Below, in pieces: positions 11,761 through 23,780 of a DNA stretch of 64,000 bases. The notes under the pieces were generated by a model, which worked only from the letters and a program-made list of their open reading frames with translations, had not been told where the DNA came from and searched no databases. The first letter of the stretch is position 1; the number at the start of each line of letters is the position of its first letter. Where the stretch lies: contig VCJN01001900.1 in NCBI GenBank assembly GCA_006384855.1, positions 62,001-126,000 of the forward strand. The letters are read 5' to 3'. The position numbers and the translations under genes are program-made. The stretch comes from Tetraselmis striata. Its lineage: Eukaryota > Chlorophyta > Chlorodendrophyceae > Chlorodendrales > Chlorodendraceae.

Positions 11761-13180
11761 ATGAATACCTGCAAAGCCACACGCGGCGGCCAGGCGCTTC
11801 GGCCCGCTCCCTCCTCTGCGGGGCGCCTCCAGGCGCGGCGGCTGCCGAGTTTGCGCTCCGTCGCGCCGCGGCGAGCGGTGCGCGTTCTGGCGGCGGCGGG
11901 GGACGTCGTCCTGGAGGTGAAAGACCTGCGCGCCAACATCGCCGGCACCGACCAGGCGATCCTGAAGGGCGTGAACCTCACCGTGCGTGCGGGCGAGATC
12001 CATGCCATCATGGGAAAGAACGGCAGCGGTAAGAGCACGCTCTCGAAGGTTCTTGTGGGCCACCCGGATTACATCGTCACCGGAGGCTCGGTCATGTACA
12101 AGGGGGAGGACCTCTTTGCCCTGGTGCGCCCCCCCCTCACCCACCCGCCCGGCAGCCCTCGCAGTGTATGGCGTGGCTTTCCAAGCGCGCGGTGTACTGC
12201 CGTGGCCGCCGTGCTGAGCCCCCCGGGGCGTGCTCGGTGCGCAGGAGCCGGAGGAGCGCTCCCACAAGGGCCTCTTCCTCAGCTTCCAGAGCCCCATCGA
12301 GATTCCCGGCGTCAGTAACGTCGACTTCCTGCGGCTGTCGTGCAATTCCCGGAGGAAGGCTCAGGGGAAGGATGAGTTCGACCCCCTGGAGTTTTACTCA
12401 TACATCATGCCCAAGGTGCCCAGACGCCACGGCCTGCTCCCTGCGCTGCATGCCCCCGGCTGACGCCCGCGGCCCCGTGGTCCTAACACTGCGCACGTGC
12501 GCTCCACCCCTCTCCGTGGCAGCTGGAGGCGCTCAACATGGACCCCACGTTTCTCAACCGCAATGTCAACGAGGGCTTCAGCGGCGGCGAGAAGAAGAGA
12601 AACGAAATCCTTCAGATGTCGGTGCTTGAGGTACTTGCCGATCGCCGCCCTGCCGCTGCCGGCCGTCTGTGCCCACCCCTGATGCCCTCCCACCGTGGCG
12701 CTCCTCCTGTCCCAGCATGCCAACTCCCATTCCTGGGCATGCATGTTGCTGCGCTGCACAGAGCGAGATGTCAATTCTGGACGAGATTGATTCGGGGCTG
12801 GACGTGGACGCGCTGAGGGACGTGTCCAAGGCGGTGAACGGCCTGCGCACGGAGGACAACGCCGTCCTGATGGTCACCCACTACAAGGTGCCGCCCGCCG
12901 GCCCCCACAGCACCCCATCACAGCACCCCCCAAGCCTCGCAACACACTCTCGCTTGGTCCGCATGCCCAGCTTCTCGGAGTGGTTCTCTGCCCCATTCCC
13001 GCGCTGTCCTGCTGGCGGCTAAGTGTCTCCGTGTGCTGTGCGGTGCTGCAGCGCCTGCTGGACTACGTCGTCCCCAGCCAGGTGCATGTCATGCGGGATG
13101 GGGAGATCATCAAGACGGGAGGGATTGAGATTGTGGACACCTTGGAGGCTGAGGGCTACGCTGCGCTCAGCACTGCATAG
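11761..13180 (+). CDS. SUFC: Plastid Fe-S cluster assembly ATPase SufC
   Basis: Five exons, all joined in phase 0: 11761-12123, 12245-12415, 12523-12630, 12762-12887 and 13052-13180, about 298 residues. The first 45 residues are Arg/Ala/Ser-rich and look like a chloroplast transit peptide. Then follow the ABC ATPase features of SufC: Walker A (GKNGSGKST), a Q-loop region ([10 protein letters not shown]), the [11 protein letters not shown] signature, Walker B/D-loop ([14 protein letters not shown]) and the H-loop (MVTHY). The C-terminus reads [12 protein letters not shown]. SufC works with SufB and SufD as the SufBC2D scaffold for iron-sulfur clusters in plastids. A TGTAA at 13269-13273 is a likely poly(A) signal. 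It is convergent with the CDC50 gene. The family is certain; plastid location is inferred from the N-terminus. Confidence 0.95.
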
Positions 13181-13600
13181 GCGGTGAAGGGGGGGGGGGC
13201 AACGCCGGCTGGGCACCTCTGCCAGCGGACCAACATGCCCCTGATTTTAGACATCTGTCCCATCCCGGTGTAAGCCAAGCCACAGGACCATCCTGGCAGA
13301 TTTCGTGTGATCTGGCTCATGGCATTCGCATTCGAATACCCCTCCGGTCGGAGCGGAGGCAGGCGGCTGGCACCGGCCGCCCAGAGGATGAGGGTTGGGG
13401 CGGTTCATGCGTGTGGCCATCTGCAGCGAGGAGTGTCGAATAGTGGGCCACGCGCTGCGACAAAACGTCGGCAAGGGTTACAGAAATGTTACAGTGGGCA
13501 ATTCTACGATGTCATTGGGTTCGTAGGATGGGGTTCCCCTCGGATGGCGGGGAGCGGAGCGGCGCCGCATTGCTGTGCCGCCCGTTGTGGGTGCGGCCGC
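13181..13600. other. Convergent spacer with poly(A)-type signal
   Basis: Holds the SufC 3' end (TGTAA at 13269-13273) and the CDC50 3' end. An inverted pair ATTCGCATTCGAATAC near 13325 is visible. No gene seen. Confidence 0.5.
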
Positions 13601-15335
13601 CTATGAGCGCGCGCCGGCGGAGGAGGCCGCTTCCGGTTTGTTCCAGGACAGGTACGAGATGTCGCCCAGGCGCCTGGGTTTCTGAAGCCGGAAGCCCATG
13701 AAGAGGGCGCCCAGCAGGACGCTGGCACAGCCGACCGCGATGTATGCGATCCCGAGAAAGTCGTTGCGCCCGCCGAGCCAGGAGCTGGTGCTGAGGATGA
13801 TGGTCTTCTTGCCGCCGAAGTCGTACGTGTTGTAGCGGTTTCGGATGTGGACGGTGATGGTTTCGCCCTCTTGCAGCGTGGGCCCCGCCGGGGGCGCCGG
13901 GATGATCCCCCACGGCTTCCGGAAGGTCGACAGCGTGGCGGTGCGCATCCACACCAGAAAGCGCTCGTCCTGTCGGATGGGCCCGACGATGGTCGCGCCC
14001 CCGCGCGTCGCGGGGTCGGTGTTGAAGTTCTCGGCCAAGTGGTCGCCAAACTTGCGCTCCGTGTCGCTGGCCCACGCGATGCCTTCCGACGTCACGTTGA
14101 GGAGGTTGCCGTGCGTGGCGCAATTCGCGCCAGCACAGCGGTGAAACTGCCCCGGGGGGGGGGGGGGGGGGGGGTTCAGCAACGGGGGGCCCGGGGACGC
14201 CGCACACACACCGCATGCTGGGCGAACATCTCGTTAACGGAGGTTTGGTCGAACCCGACCCCGGGTCGAAACGGAGGTTTGGTCGAACATTTAGCTGGGA
14301 TGGGCGCCCGCCCACTGACCTGGTAGGTGTCGTTGAAGTAGGACCACGCCACGAGCCCGCACGGGTTGATGAGCAGGCTCGGGTCGTTGTTCGCGTACTG
14401 CTTGGGCGCGCAGTCCTGCGTGTCGACGCCGGTGCCGGTGTCCCCTTGAAGCTGCTCGCTCGATCGGCTCTTCACGTACCTGAAACGCCACGCTGCGGTG
14501 AATGGCCTCGCAGCGCAGGGGGGCAGCCCGTCGATGATGCGGGCAGCGCATACCTCCGGTGATTCTGGTAGAAGTTGTCGAGCTGGTAGTAAATATACAC
14601 CGGCCCGTTCATGTCTTGTGGGACGGTGAGGGTGGCGGCTGGGCAGTCCAGGCCGGTGCCATTCGCCTGTGAGTGGCCAGGCATAACGGTCAGTCGCGGC
14701 ACATGGAGCGTGAGCATGGTGCAGGGAAGGAACAAACACGCTGGGTGCAACGTGTAAACGACCGTTACCAATGTAAGATTGCCAGATCTGTGTCAACGTT
14801 GTAATTATCGCGCCCCTTATGTGCAAGAGGGGGGGTATTTGTATTTTTGGCCGGTCTATGATATGCGCGCGTAGTCGCCGCCGCACGCCGCGCCGGGCAC
14901 CACGCGGCGCAGCAGTGGCGGAAGCAGTAGCAGCCGTCAGTAGTCCGGCCGAGCAGCGCTAGGCGGAATTGGCGGAGGCGGAGCCATGATGTCGTTCGTT
15001 AGGTGCTGCCGGTAACCGCAAAAGTCATCTTATGGTGGTCGGCACATAAGGAGGCCTAGGACTTTTAGTATGTAACTCATTTCCAGAGGGCTTTTACAGC
15101 GTAAAATACCTGTGTCTGCAAGCTGGTATAACATGCCAAGGGTAGGGCTAGCAGTGCAGGGGAGTCTGGGTGTAGGGGGGAATGGGGGTGAAGGGCAAAG
15201 TTATAAACGCAAATCTCCCCTGCTCAGATAACCATTCTATGTTGGTGCTTTCCAAGGCATAGTGAGCATGATGCTGGGGTGCCGCGTGGGCGTGAAGCTA
15301 GGCAGAGGTGTGGTGGTGTTGGTGGTGGGTTTTTT

Positions 15336-15376
<41 letters not shown>

Positions 15377-15986
15377 ACTCACGGATGCCAGAGCCCCGGC
15401 ACGGGCTGCGTTGTCCTCTCCGGCGATGCATGTGTCATAGCGATGGACGACCTCCACGACCTGAGGCAGGTCACCGTCCAATCATGCATCAGTCACGGAG
15501 CATGTTCATCGTTGCACACCACTATGTATCGTATGTGGGAAGGGCAATTTGGTGTCAGGCAACTTACGGATCGGGAGCTGAGGAGACACGCGGCGCCGAT
15601 CGGGATGAACACAACCGCGATGCTTGACAAGCAGAACAGCACCTGGTGCATTCCATCGGACAGAGCAGCCCCCTCAGCGGCAGATGGCAGGGGGATTACA
15701 AAAGTTTGGCGCTGCCTGTGGCGGTGAGGGGGGGTTGGGGGGGGGGGGGCTGGTGCCTTACCCAGCCGGGTGTGAGAAGAGGCTTCCACGCAGGGAGCTC
15801 TTGCTGAAAAAACTTGTTCCCTGTATGCGTGGTGAGCACAGCGTTTGCGAGTGAAACGGGCGTGTTGTGTGCCGTGCAAGCGGACATCGCGATACAGTAT
15901 ATGCAATGCCGCAGGGCCGCCGGGGCCTTACGCTTGGGCTGTTTCGACGCCGGCGGCGTCTCTGTCGGCGGGTCTAGGCTAGACAT
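13601..15986 (-). CDS. CDC50/LEM3 family P4-ATPase (flippase) beta subunit
   Basis: Seven exons fit: 15986-15932, 15820-15762, 15642-15568, a fourth from about 15463 to 15388, then 14666-14554, 14479-14320 and 14146-13601. The N-terminus is cytosolic and basic, then [17 protein letters not shown] and the first membrane helix ([19 protein letters not shown]). The lumenal part carries [12 protein letters not shown], the diagnostic [17 protein letters not shown], and [13 protein letters not shown], with the Cys residues used for disulfides. [12 protein letters not shown] and the second helix ([20 protein letters not shown]) follow. CDC50/ALIS proteins chaperone P4-ATPases out of the ER and take part in phospholipid flipping at Golgi and plasma membrane. 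Introns contain G runs on the plus strand, thus C-rich before the acceptor on the sense strand. MQVA at 15998 is an alternative start. Confidence 0.92.
14154..14174. repeat. Poly-G tract (21 nt) next to CDC50 acceptor
   Basis: Lies directly upstream of the last acceptor of the CDC50 gene (acceptor AG at 14148-14147). On the sense strand it is a C run, so it may serve as the polypyrimidine tract. A 34-bp tandem duplication containing GGAGGTTTGGTCGAAC follows at 14237-14290 in the same intron. Confidence 0.85.
15330..15375. repeat. T16-G30 homopolymer pair in CDC50 intron
   Basis: Sixteen T followed immediately by about thirty G on the plus strand; on the sense strand C then A, a few bases after the donor of the fourth exon. 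This tract may be length-variable. Confidence 0.9.
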
Positions 15987-18249
15987 CGCGACCTGCACAG
16001 AAACAGCACGTCTTGTCTTGTACGAAGTCGCAAATACAGTTGTGTGGCTAGTGCCTCGACTAGGAGGGCTTGCTCAGCGTGACGGGTGCTCTTCCCTCGC
16101 AGCGCCTATGTGTAAGCTGTGAGAGCTTACAGGAGGGTGGCAGGAGGATGGCGCACTCGGCCTTGGGCGTGCCGACCCTTCACGCCAGGGGCGCAGGCGG
16201 GCGAAGAAGATTTGCCCGCTGTCGGCAAAACGGGAGCGGGGAAGTACTCCCACCGGCAGTGCTGCTGGTGAGCTTTGAGCACCGAAAATGCGGCCTGCTA
16301 GATACCTGGAGCAGTGCGCACTCACGGGTGAGACTCCGAACAGATGAGGAGACGGTATTGTGGTTCCGAGGGTGTGGACAGCCGATGTGTGTGGGTGTGG
16401 GTGTGCGTGATCAGAACCTCCACTCCGTGAACCAAACTGTAGTGCCCTCGAGCATGCCGACGACGTTGGTAGTTTCGTCGAATGCGCGCTGCTGATCATA
16501 ATTGTGTCACGGCACCGCGCGCGTAAACCTTGATAAAATAAGTATACCTTAATACATTAGCGCGACGCGCGCGCCGGTGCGGTCGCCCATAAATATACTG
16601 AACCACAAAAAGGTCCGAGTTTTGTATTCTGAGCAAAAGCGAATAACTGCCGCGGCATCATTGGGATCAGACTGAGGATGAGTAGTCGCTAATGTATTCG
16701 CCCGCGCTTGCGCACTGCTACGGGGCGCCGGAAAGCTCCCGAGGATAACAAGATCGCGCGAAACATCTGCTCGTCGGCACTACAGAGCACGCGCATCCAG
16801 GTAGTTGGTATTGGAGAACCGCCGCTGGAACCGGAACACTACACCGTCGACCTCCCGCCCATCCCGCTGCAACAACCGTTCTTTCTCTGTCCAGGGGTTA
16901 GTAGCCTCTCTGTGGCTAGCAGATGTCAGAACGCTCGGGCGTCTCTTGCTTCCAGTCACAGGCGAGGCACACTGTCTCTCGGAAACCCTCTTCAGCTTTC
17001 GGCGCCGAGGAGTTCGTGCCAGTGTCTCGCCCGACCCTTGATGGCGGCAGTCGGTGTCGCGGCCGCGGTCGGCTGACAGACAGCTGAAACACAGTGGGGT
17101 CCAAATAGCTACACCAGTGGAATATCATCACGGCTCGGCCGCTGAGTGGGGAACCTGCTGAGGGTCCCGGGTCGCGTCTCGAAAAGGATACCGGAAGTAG
17201 TCGCTATCGCCAGCAGCAGTGTTAACCACTTAACCCCCCTCACGACACCGACGGCGATATTTCGAGAGCAGGGAGGCGGTGGCGTTTTAACGGCTGCAGG
17301 TCTTCCGTGCCCCCTTCGTGGGCATCACACCTTCATCACGTGCATTGATATGCATGTCTGGGCATGGGCTGCTTTCGATAGGCACACATGGACAGCCCGG
17401 AGTTGCCCAACAGCCAGCGGTCGCCCGAAGTCGCCCGGACTGCGCACAGAAAGGGGCGGAAGAAGGGCAATCGAGGCGCCCCCTCCTCCAAATACCTCAC
17501 CTTCCGCTCGCAGTCGGCATCTCCTATTAAAACGGTCCGTGCCGCCATGCAACTGGATGCGTGCAGCATTGATGCCAGGGGCAGCCAGCTGCAGGGGGCT
17601 GACTGAGTGCTGCGGCTTCTGAATTCGCAGTTGCCTCGCCCGGCCGATTGGGCACCCTTGCACCGAAAGCAACGAAGTGCGCCCCCAAGTACTGAAGATT
17701 CCTGGTCTGATGCAGCAAACCACCATAGCAATGACCACTTTCATGCGATCGATGTTGGGTTTACTTCGCGCATGCAACGCAGGCAGAGTGTCCTATGCCG
17801 AGATCGCAAATGTGTCGTCCTCCATGGAGGGCCTCGGAGGCTTGAAAATTCTGGAGGTACCGGCATGCCGCCATCAATGAACACCGCTCTCATCCAACAG
17901 GCGCCACTAACCTTTCTCGTGCCGCCCTACGGGAGCGGGATGCTTTTGGGCGGCGGTGTTGCATAGCAGACTGAACGGAACATGGTGTTTGCCGGCGCCT
18001 GACGGGGAAGGGATGGCTGCACACGCGACTCTGCCAGTGAACGGGTTGTCAGCAGGGGCCGGTCCTATGCACTCACAGCCGTATTCACGGCGCCACAGGA
18101 TAGCACGTGCTCGGTTCGGAAGGACTCCCATCCGCGGCGGCCGTTGCGGGGCACCAGCAGGTAGCATGCAAGCTCCCCAACGCTGTGCTTGGCGACACGA
18201 AGCAGGACTGCATTGCCTACTAATTGACCGATGTGACTCTTCCGACGGC
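15987..18249. other. Spacer and probable 5' part of the SCD2-like gene
   Basis: No family is recognised. The first 700 bp should hold the CDC50 promoter. An imperfect short inverted repeat occurs at about 16549-16565 and 16684-16702 (ATACATTAGCG / CGCTAATGTAT). Open stretches at 16780-16895, 17388-17606 (Ser/Arg-rich) and 17677-17880 could be upstream exons of the SCD2-like gene, but I cannot fit them to the family. Confidence 0.35.
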
Positions 18250-19362
18250 AGCGGCGAGCAGAGCCTAACCAAGCAGCAGAAGCAGTGCCTGGAGCGCGTG
18301 TCTGAGGAGATGGAGCTGCGCAGATTGTGGCTCGTCCGGTACTGGGTAAGCTCTTCCAGGAGTAATCAGTCGCATGTTTCCGCCGCCCACGGAGACAATG
18401 GCGGATCACACTGACGGCTGTGGGGTGGGCACAGCGAATGGCGGAGGCGCACCGGGTGCACCCTGTACTGGCGGCCGATCAAGCGCAGTTCTGGAGTAGC
18501 AAGGTCACCTCCGTTGCAGAAACGGTGGGCGGGTGCGCAGACATCCATCAGGCGGCTAGGAAATACGCGACACGCAGGGCGCGGTGCTCCATTGACTGCA
18601 CCGTCTCTGGCAAGGTGTGCCGGGCCTCACCCTGAAGAGCGACCAGCCGCTGCTCGACGGTTCTTGCCGATGTGGCGACCGCTGGTCTGTGTGTGGCTTG
18701 CATACAGGGCGCGCCATCGGAGCAGACCGGGCCGGCGATATACCTCCAGAGGTGAGTGATGCAAGTCCTGCCCACCAAGAGAGCGGCGCGCACCCCTGGG
18801 CAGGCGCCCACTGATCAGCGCCGCCCGCTGCCTGCAGGCTGATGGAGGCATTCGCCACCATGGGGGAGCTGGAGCGCGGAGTGCGCCTCGCAATGGAGAT
18901 GAGCATCCCGGACATCCTGCTGCTGGCTATGGCTGACAAAACCTACATCTTGCACACAGCAACCTCGGTAGGGAGGGGGCGGCTGTCTGCACTTGAGAGA
19001 GCGCGCCTGGCCCCAGGACTCGGATGTCTTATGTGCACGCGGGGCTGATTCACACCGCTCGACTCGCACAGGGGGAGTCTCCGAGGATTCTCGAGATGGG
19101 CGCTGAGGAGGTCGACGAGGCAGGGTTTCGGCGAGACTGGGTGGCGTATCTTTGGGGCTCGGCGGCGGCGCTGGGAGTCGAGACCGATGTGAGCGAAGAG
19201 AGAGCCGAGTTCTGGGGCGGACGGCTGGAAGGCGTGCCAACGAAAAAGGACATCCTGGACGTTGACTTTGCGGTGAAGGAACTGCGGGCGCACGCGATAG
19301 AGCAGAAGATCTGGCAGGCACTGGTGGACCAGTGCTACGCTGCCCTCTCCACAAGCTACTAG
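18250..19362 (+). CDS. SCD2-like protein, conserved C-terminal part
   Basis: Four exons fit: about 18250-18345, 18435-about 18524, 18838-18967 and 19072-19362. Conserved blocks in order are a helical segment (CLERVSEEMELRRLWLVRYW), a second (HPVLAADQAQFWSSKV), then LERGVRLAMEMSIPDILLLAM, and finally RRDWVAYLWGSAAALGVETD with ERAEFWGGRLEG and FAVKELRAHAIEQKIW. This order matches plant SCD2 (stomatal cytokinesis defective 2), a coiled-coil protein that works with the Rab-GEF-like SCD1 in clathrin-linked membrane traffic and cytokinesis. The usual long N-terminal low-complexity and coiled-coil part was not found; it probably lies in small exons upstream (16.7-18.2 kb). The exon between 18524 and 18838 is uncertain. 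The assignment rests on remembered family sequence and should be read as family-level. Confidence 0.65.
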
Positions 19363-21259
19363 CGGGCTGTGCCAGCGGTGCTCGGTGCACGGGATGCGAA
19401 AACTGCTGTCAGCAGTATCACCGCTGCGCATTTGTATAGCATCCGCCCCGCCGCACGAACAGACCCACCCTACGCGTAATTCTTGTCCTAGGGGGGGATG
19501 CTGCCATATTGAGGTCCATCCGCGCCTCGCAGGCACATGGCAGTGCTGTGCGACCAGAATGTGTGCGTATGCGAGTGGGTGGGTGCGCTGGGGGGGAAGA
19601 GGGGGGGGGGGGGGGGGGGGGTGAGAGGGGGCAGTGGATGTGACAGTAGCCCACATGGCGTCAAATATACCCTCGTCAAAAATACCGTCGGAGAAAACCG
19701 TCGGAGGAACACAATTCTGCACTCATCAGAACATGCAGAGGGAGGAGGGAGAGCTTTCTGGCGGGCCCATTGTGGTTGGGATTATAGTGGATGGAGAGCG
19801 GGATTCAGGTATCGAGTTTAGGGTTGGGGTAGTTAGTAAAGCTTATTCGACGCCCCTGAGGCGGAACGACGGTGCTGCGCGCAAATGGCGAGGGTAGCGA
19901 CGTAGCGACTATGTGATGGTTTCGGAGCTGGTGTCGGCTCCGCCGGCGGGCGTCAGCAGCCAAAAACAAAAAATACCACCGCCAGCAGACAGTCTACGCT
20001 GCCCACCCGGGTTGCGTATTATGTAGTATACGCCAGCCGGAGGCGGGGGGGTTTTCGGCTTGCCACACAAGCCCGTGGCGGGGACAGGGGAGTCCGGGCC
20101 TCGGGCCGTGGCGACTACAGCCCTCCAGGCGAGGGTCGTAGGGGCTGTGCAGGGCCGGGGGGGGGGGGGGGGGGGCGGGGGCGAGCGGTGAAGTGCACAT
20201 GCTACTGTACTGGTCGCTAATACATTCAGAATATACAAGGGAGGATGATAGATCATACATATACACGTATAGCGCTAGTCCTTTTTTATATATAATCTGT
20301 ATGCACGCGTATTCATTTTAAGTATGAACAGTGCTTGAGCGCGCTCACTGCTGTATCTCAGCACCCAGGCCAGATATGACCAGATATGAAGCCATTATCT
20401 AGCGCTGTATAATGTAAATACGCGGGACTGATGATGTGTCATATATGGCTTTATATGGATCAATACCGGACAAAGTGACTACCATCACGATTACCTGTAC
20501 TTTATGTACATCAGGCCGAAGAATACTAAGCATACGGAGTGTTACCGATATAGTTACGGATTCTGTGTCCAAAAAGGTGGATATACCCCCCTATGCCAGA
20601 CCTACGACTGCAGTTGGCGCACGAGGTCAAGTGCTGGGGCGGCTTCGGCCGATGTCCCGGGGCGAACTTTACTTTTACTTTTACCCCCCTGGACACCCCA
20701 ATAGCGGCTGTCCATATCTACCCCCTCCTGGTGTAAGCATGGGCTTGAAGGTGTCCAAGACCCCCCCTGGGATGTCCATATGCATTCTGTCCAGACGTAG
20801 GCATTATGCCCACACGGCCACGCGCATAGACAATGATGCTGGTTGCACAAAATACAAGGGGCAGTCCGGCTGTCGCTTGCGCGGCCGCTCGGCCGCTCGG
20901 CATTGCCTAATCGCGTCAAGTGCCAACCCGCCGCGCACAAACGAGACAGTCGGCCTCTGCCGCAAAAAGCACCCACCATTGCCACCGCCGGGGGCTAGCT
21001 TACCACGCACGGTCACCACAGCGAGTCGTTGGCTCGTTGATTAATCTCGTTGCTTCGCTTGTTGCTTACGTTGCCTGCGTTAGTCGTAGCGCCCGGCCTC
21101 GCAATGCCGCAAGCATTGCTGCAACACGATATACAAATCTGCCCAGAGACTAACAAAAAATGCGTTATTTTGACCGTATTTTTAAAAAAATCTGGGGGAC
21201 GAGGGGGCAAGCCCCCATCCCCCAGACCCCCACCCCCACCCCCACCTCCACCCCCCGTA
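19363..21259. other. Intergenic region
   Basis: No gene recognised. It includes G runs at 19600-19621 and 20158-20175 and a TAGCGACTA nonamer at 19903-19911. A 202-codon open frame at 20436-21044 has no family features and mixed codon use. A poly-T/A-rich patch lies at 20285-20330. Confidence 0.4.
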
Positions 21260-21909
21260 TACTGCAGCCCGATGATCTGCATCTCCGCGCCGTTGCGGGG
21301 CGGCCGGTAGACCACCGCCGTGCCGCTTCCCAAGCCGGACATGTTGACCTCCATGTTGTATTTGACCCCGCCACCACCTGCGTGCAGGCTGCGGTCACGT
21401 GGAACACATGGTCGGCCGGGCCCACAGACGCTAGCACAAACTTGGCCGCCGCATGCAAGCCCACATCGGCGGCGGGGTCCTCCTTCCGTTTCCATCCGCC
21501 CCTAAGGCCGGCAGCGCCGGGGCAACGCTGTCGCCGGCGACGGCGGGGGGCACGGCGGGGGCTGCCGCCGGCGTCTCGATCGGCGGCGGCTGTGGCGGTA
21601 ATTAAGGGCGGCACGTTCGGGCCGGGGCCCGAGAAGGGCAGCCACGACGGATTAGGGAGTTGCCACGCGGGGCAGTAGGTTTGCCTGGGCCTATTATGCA
21701 TTTAGTTACGTTGTGCTGCACCATTCTTCGCCGGCGGACGCCCGGCAGCCGTGCTCGTCGGCGTCGGTGCCAGCCATCAGCGACGCCGTCGGTGTCGGTG
21801 TTGGCTCGGTGGACTATGCTAATAGCAGCAGGCGCCCGCTGGCGATGCCAACGAAAGCCATAAGGATAGCCCGCGTCAAAGGGGCGCTGTAGCGGTGCAC
21901 GGAGGCCAT
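21260..21909 (-). pseudogene. Broken secreted cystatin-like gene, paralogue of the 23.8-kb gene
   Basis: Reading the minus strand from ATG at 21909 gives a clear paralogue of the gene at 23781: a signal-peptide-like start (MASVHRY, then LTRAILMAFVGIASGRLLL), the acidic Cys motif (EHGCRASAGEEWC), then GGWKRKEDPAADVG, AAKFVLASVG, the cystatin-type ACTQVVAG, and GSGTAVVYRPPRNGAEMQI. An in-frame TAG follows GRLLLLA, the frame closes again after the Cys motif, and one G fewer than in the intact copy shifts the frame just after QVVAG. A poly-C rich stretch replaces the 3' end. It is therefore a pseudogene, unless the G-run difference is a sequencing error. It is head-to-head with the intact copy, with about 1.9 kb between. 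Confidence 0.8.
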
Positions 21910-23780
21910 GTTGTTTTATGTGAGGGTGTACAGCGGCGAAGGCGGCCCGTGGTGTTTATGCAGCGGTGCTCATTTTTAGCACCTCGTCAATTTAGGTTTA
22001 TTAGTTTTTAGTCGGGACGACTTCGTATCAGCCTGTGAGTGACACTCGCCAGCGCCTATGCGGTGGAATGCGGGAAAGAACAACCAACATGTTTTGGTAT
22101 TGGTACCAAGCCGGGGAAATAACAAGATGTTGCTGCGTTTTGCGACGCGGCGAGGGAGAAGGTCTTATCGAAGGCTGCGGCCATGCTTGCAGGGTTGGGC
22201 TTATTGCTGGCTTCCAAGTGTGTGTGGTGGGAGGTGCATCCGTACACCAGCTTTATGCGAGCTTTCCCCGCAGGGAGATGACACCAGACATCAAACACCA
22301 CCGGCGGAGCTGGTCGAGTGACTGGCCGCCTTTCCCTGTATTTTTGAACTCGACCGTCTCCATCGACGCCGTAGTCGTCGTCGCCTACTCGCCGGCTGCT
22401 GATGTGCACGACGCCCCGCCCGTCGTGTTGCACCTCCACGCCCACGAAGCTGCGACATTTCATACAAACAAGGCCTTTTCTCATTAAGTCCTATTTTGGA
22501 CGAGTATGTAAGACTGTCGCACCTCCGTCAATATGAGTACCGTGCGGTGCTGGGTACACAAGGACTTAATTATCAGTCCGCTGCATGGATCTAAACAGTT
22601 CCGTCCGGAACGCGCAACTCACATGGTATCGGACCGTTGCATAATTATATCCCTAATTTAGTGTGCGGGGGCGCGGTGCTGGGCAGAGAGTGTATATTAT
22701 ATCATCCTTACAGAACGTTATTAATACGGTTAGCAGATATTTGTTCCAGCACAGCCATACGAACGACACTGGACGACGGGGGCTCAAAAAACAACTGGAC
22801 GACATTCAGGTTGACGTATATCAAATAAGGTTTTGAAAAATATATTGTATGTCCATCACGACCAGCATGACCGTTAATTAATTTATAGAAAATGCAACAT
22901 TATACATATTATAATGTCGTAATAAAGTGCTACCAATACGGATTGCCGCGATGTCGGATCTGGCGGGATCCCGAGTGAAAGAACATGTCGCATCCGATAC
23001 CCTTTTTAGTCACGGGCGTGTACCTGTGCTTCAGACCATCAAGCGGACTGACTGCAACCGCAGCGTTCGCAGAATGACAGCGCATGATGCGTGCTGATAT
23101 GTAGCGACTACAGGTGTGTCTTACAGGGTACCTGTATCTCATCGAAGTTGCTGTACATGTTCTCTTACAACATGGTCTCTGTACAACGCTCTCCCTGTAT
23201 TAACCAAAAAGGATTAATCCTTACAAGTTGCTGTATAAATTCTTAATTGTGGACGTTTCCGATTGCCTTTCCGGATGATTTCCTGATTGCCTTTTTCTAC
23301 CGTAGCTCATGTATTAATATATTATGAGCACTCCCGCTACGACGCAGGTTCCCGGCTGCTGCTGGCGTCGAACGGAGAGCTCTTGATGCTTCGATCACGC
23401 AGCATGCGGACGGCCGATCGGCGGAGGGCGACACTTGGCGGCCGACACGCGTAGCCTCACCAGCTCGTCGACTGCTACCCCCAATCAAGGACAACGGCTC
23501 GAAGATGACATGTATAATAAAGGTCGCCGCCGGCAAATCTGCCATCGCATCAGCAAAGCAAGCAAGCGATGTCTTCGGCGATCACCGAAGCCCTCGCATC
23601 TGTCGGCGCTTCAGAATCATCACCACCCGCAGTGTGCTCGCACATGCAGTTTGCTTGCACAAGTGCCAGAAACTTTAGACGCGGCACAAACGCGCCGCAA
23701 CACCTCGAACCAGCAGTCGGCAGCAGCTGCGACAGCAGTACCGGCTGCATTCGCCGCTCGACACTCGCAAGGCGGGCAAT
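21910..23780. other. Spacer between divergent cystatin-like copies
   Basis: No recognised gene. A 142-codon minus frame at 22056-22484 lacks family features. From 22500 to 23340 the DNA is AT-rich. It carries TAGCGACTACAGGT at 23102, an end-like word CTCCCTGTATTAACCAAAAA near 23190, and TTTCCTGATTGCCTTT near 23280; related words recur near 33 and 40 kb. Confidence 0.4.

Noticed and set aside
20436-21044. 202-codon plus-strand frame
   Set aside because: No recognised domain, signal peptide or plausible splice partners; likely chance.
22056-22484. 142-codon minus-strand frame
   Set aside because: Cys/His present but no family motif, and opposing frames of equal length overlap it; left unannotated.
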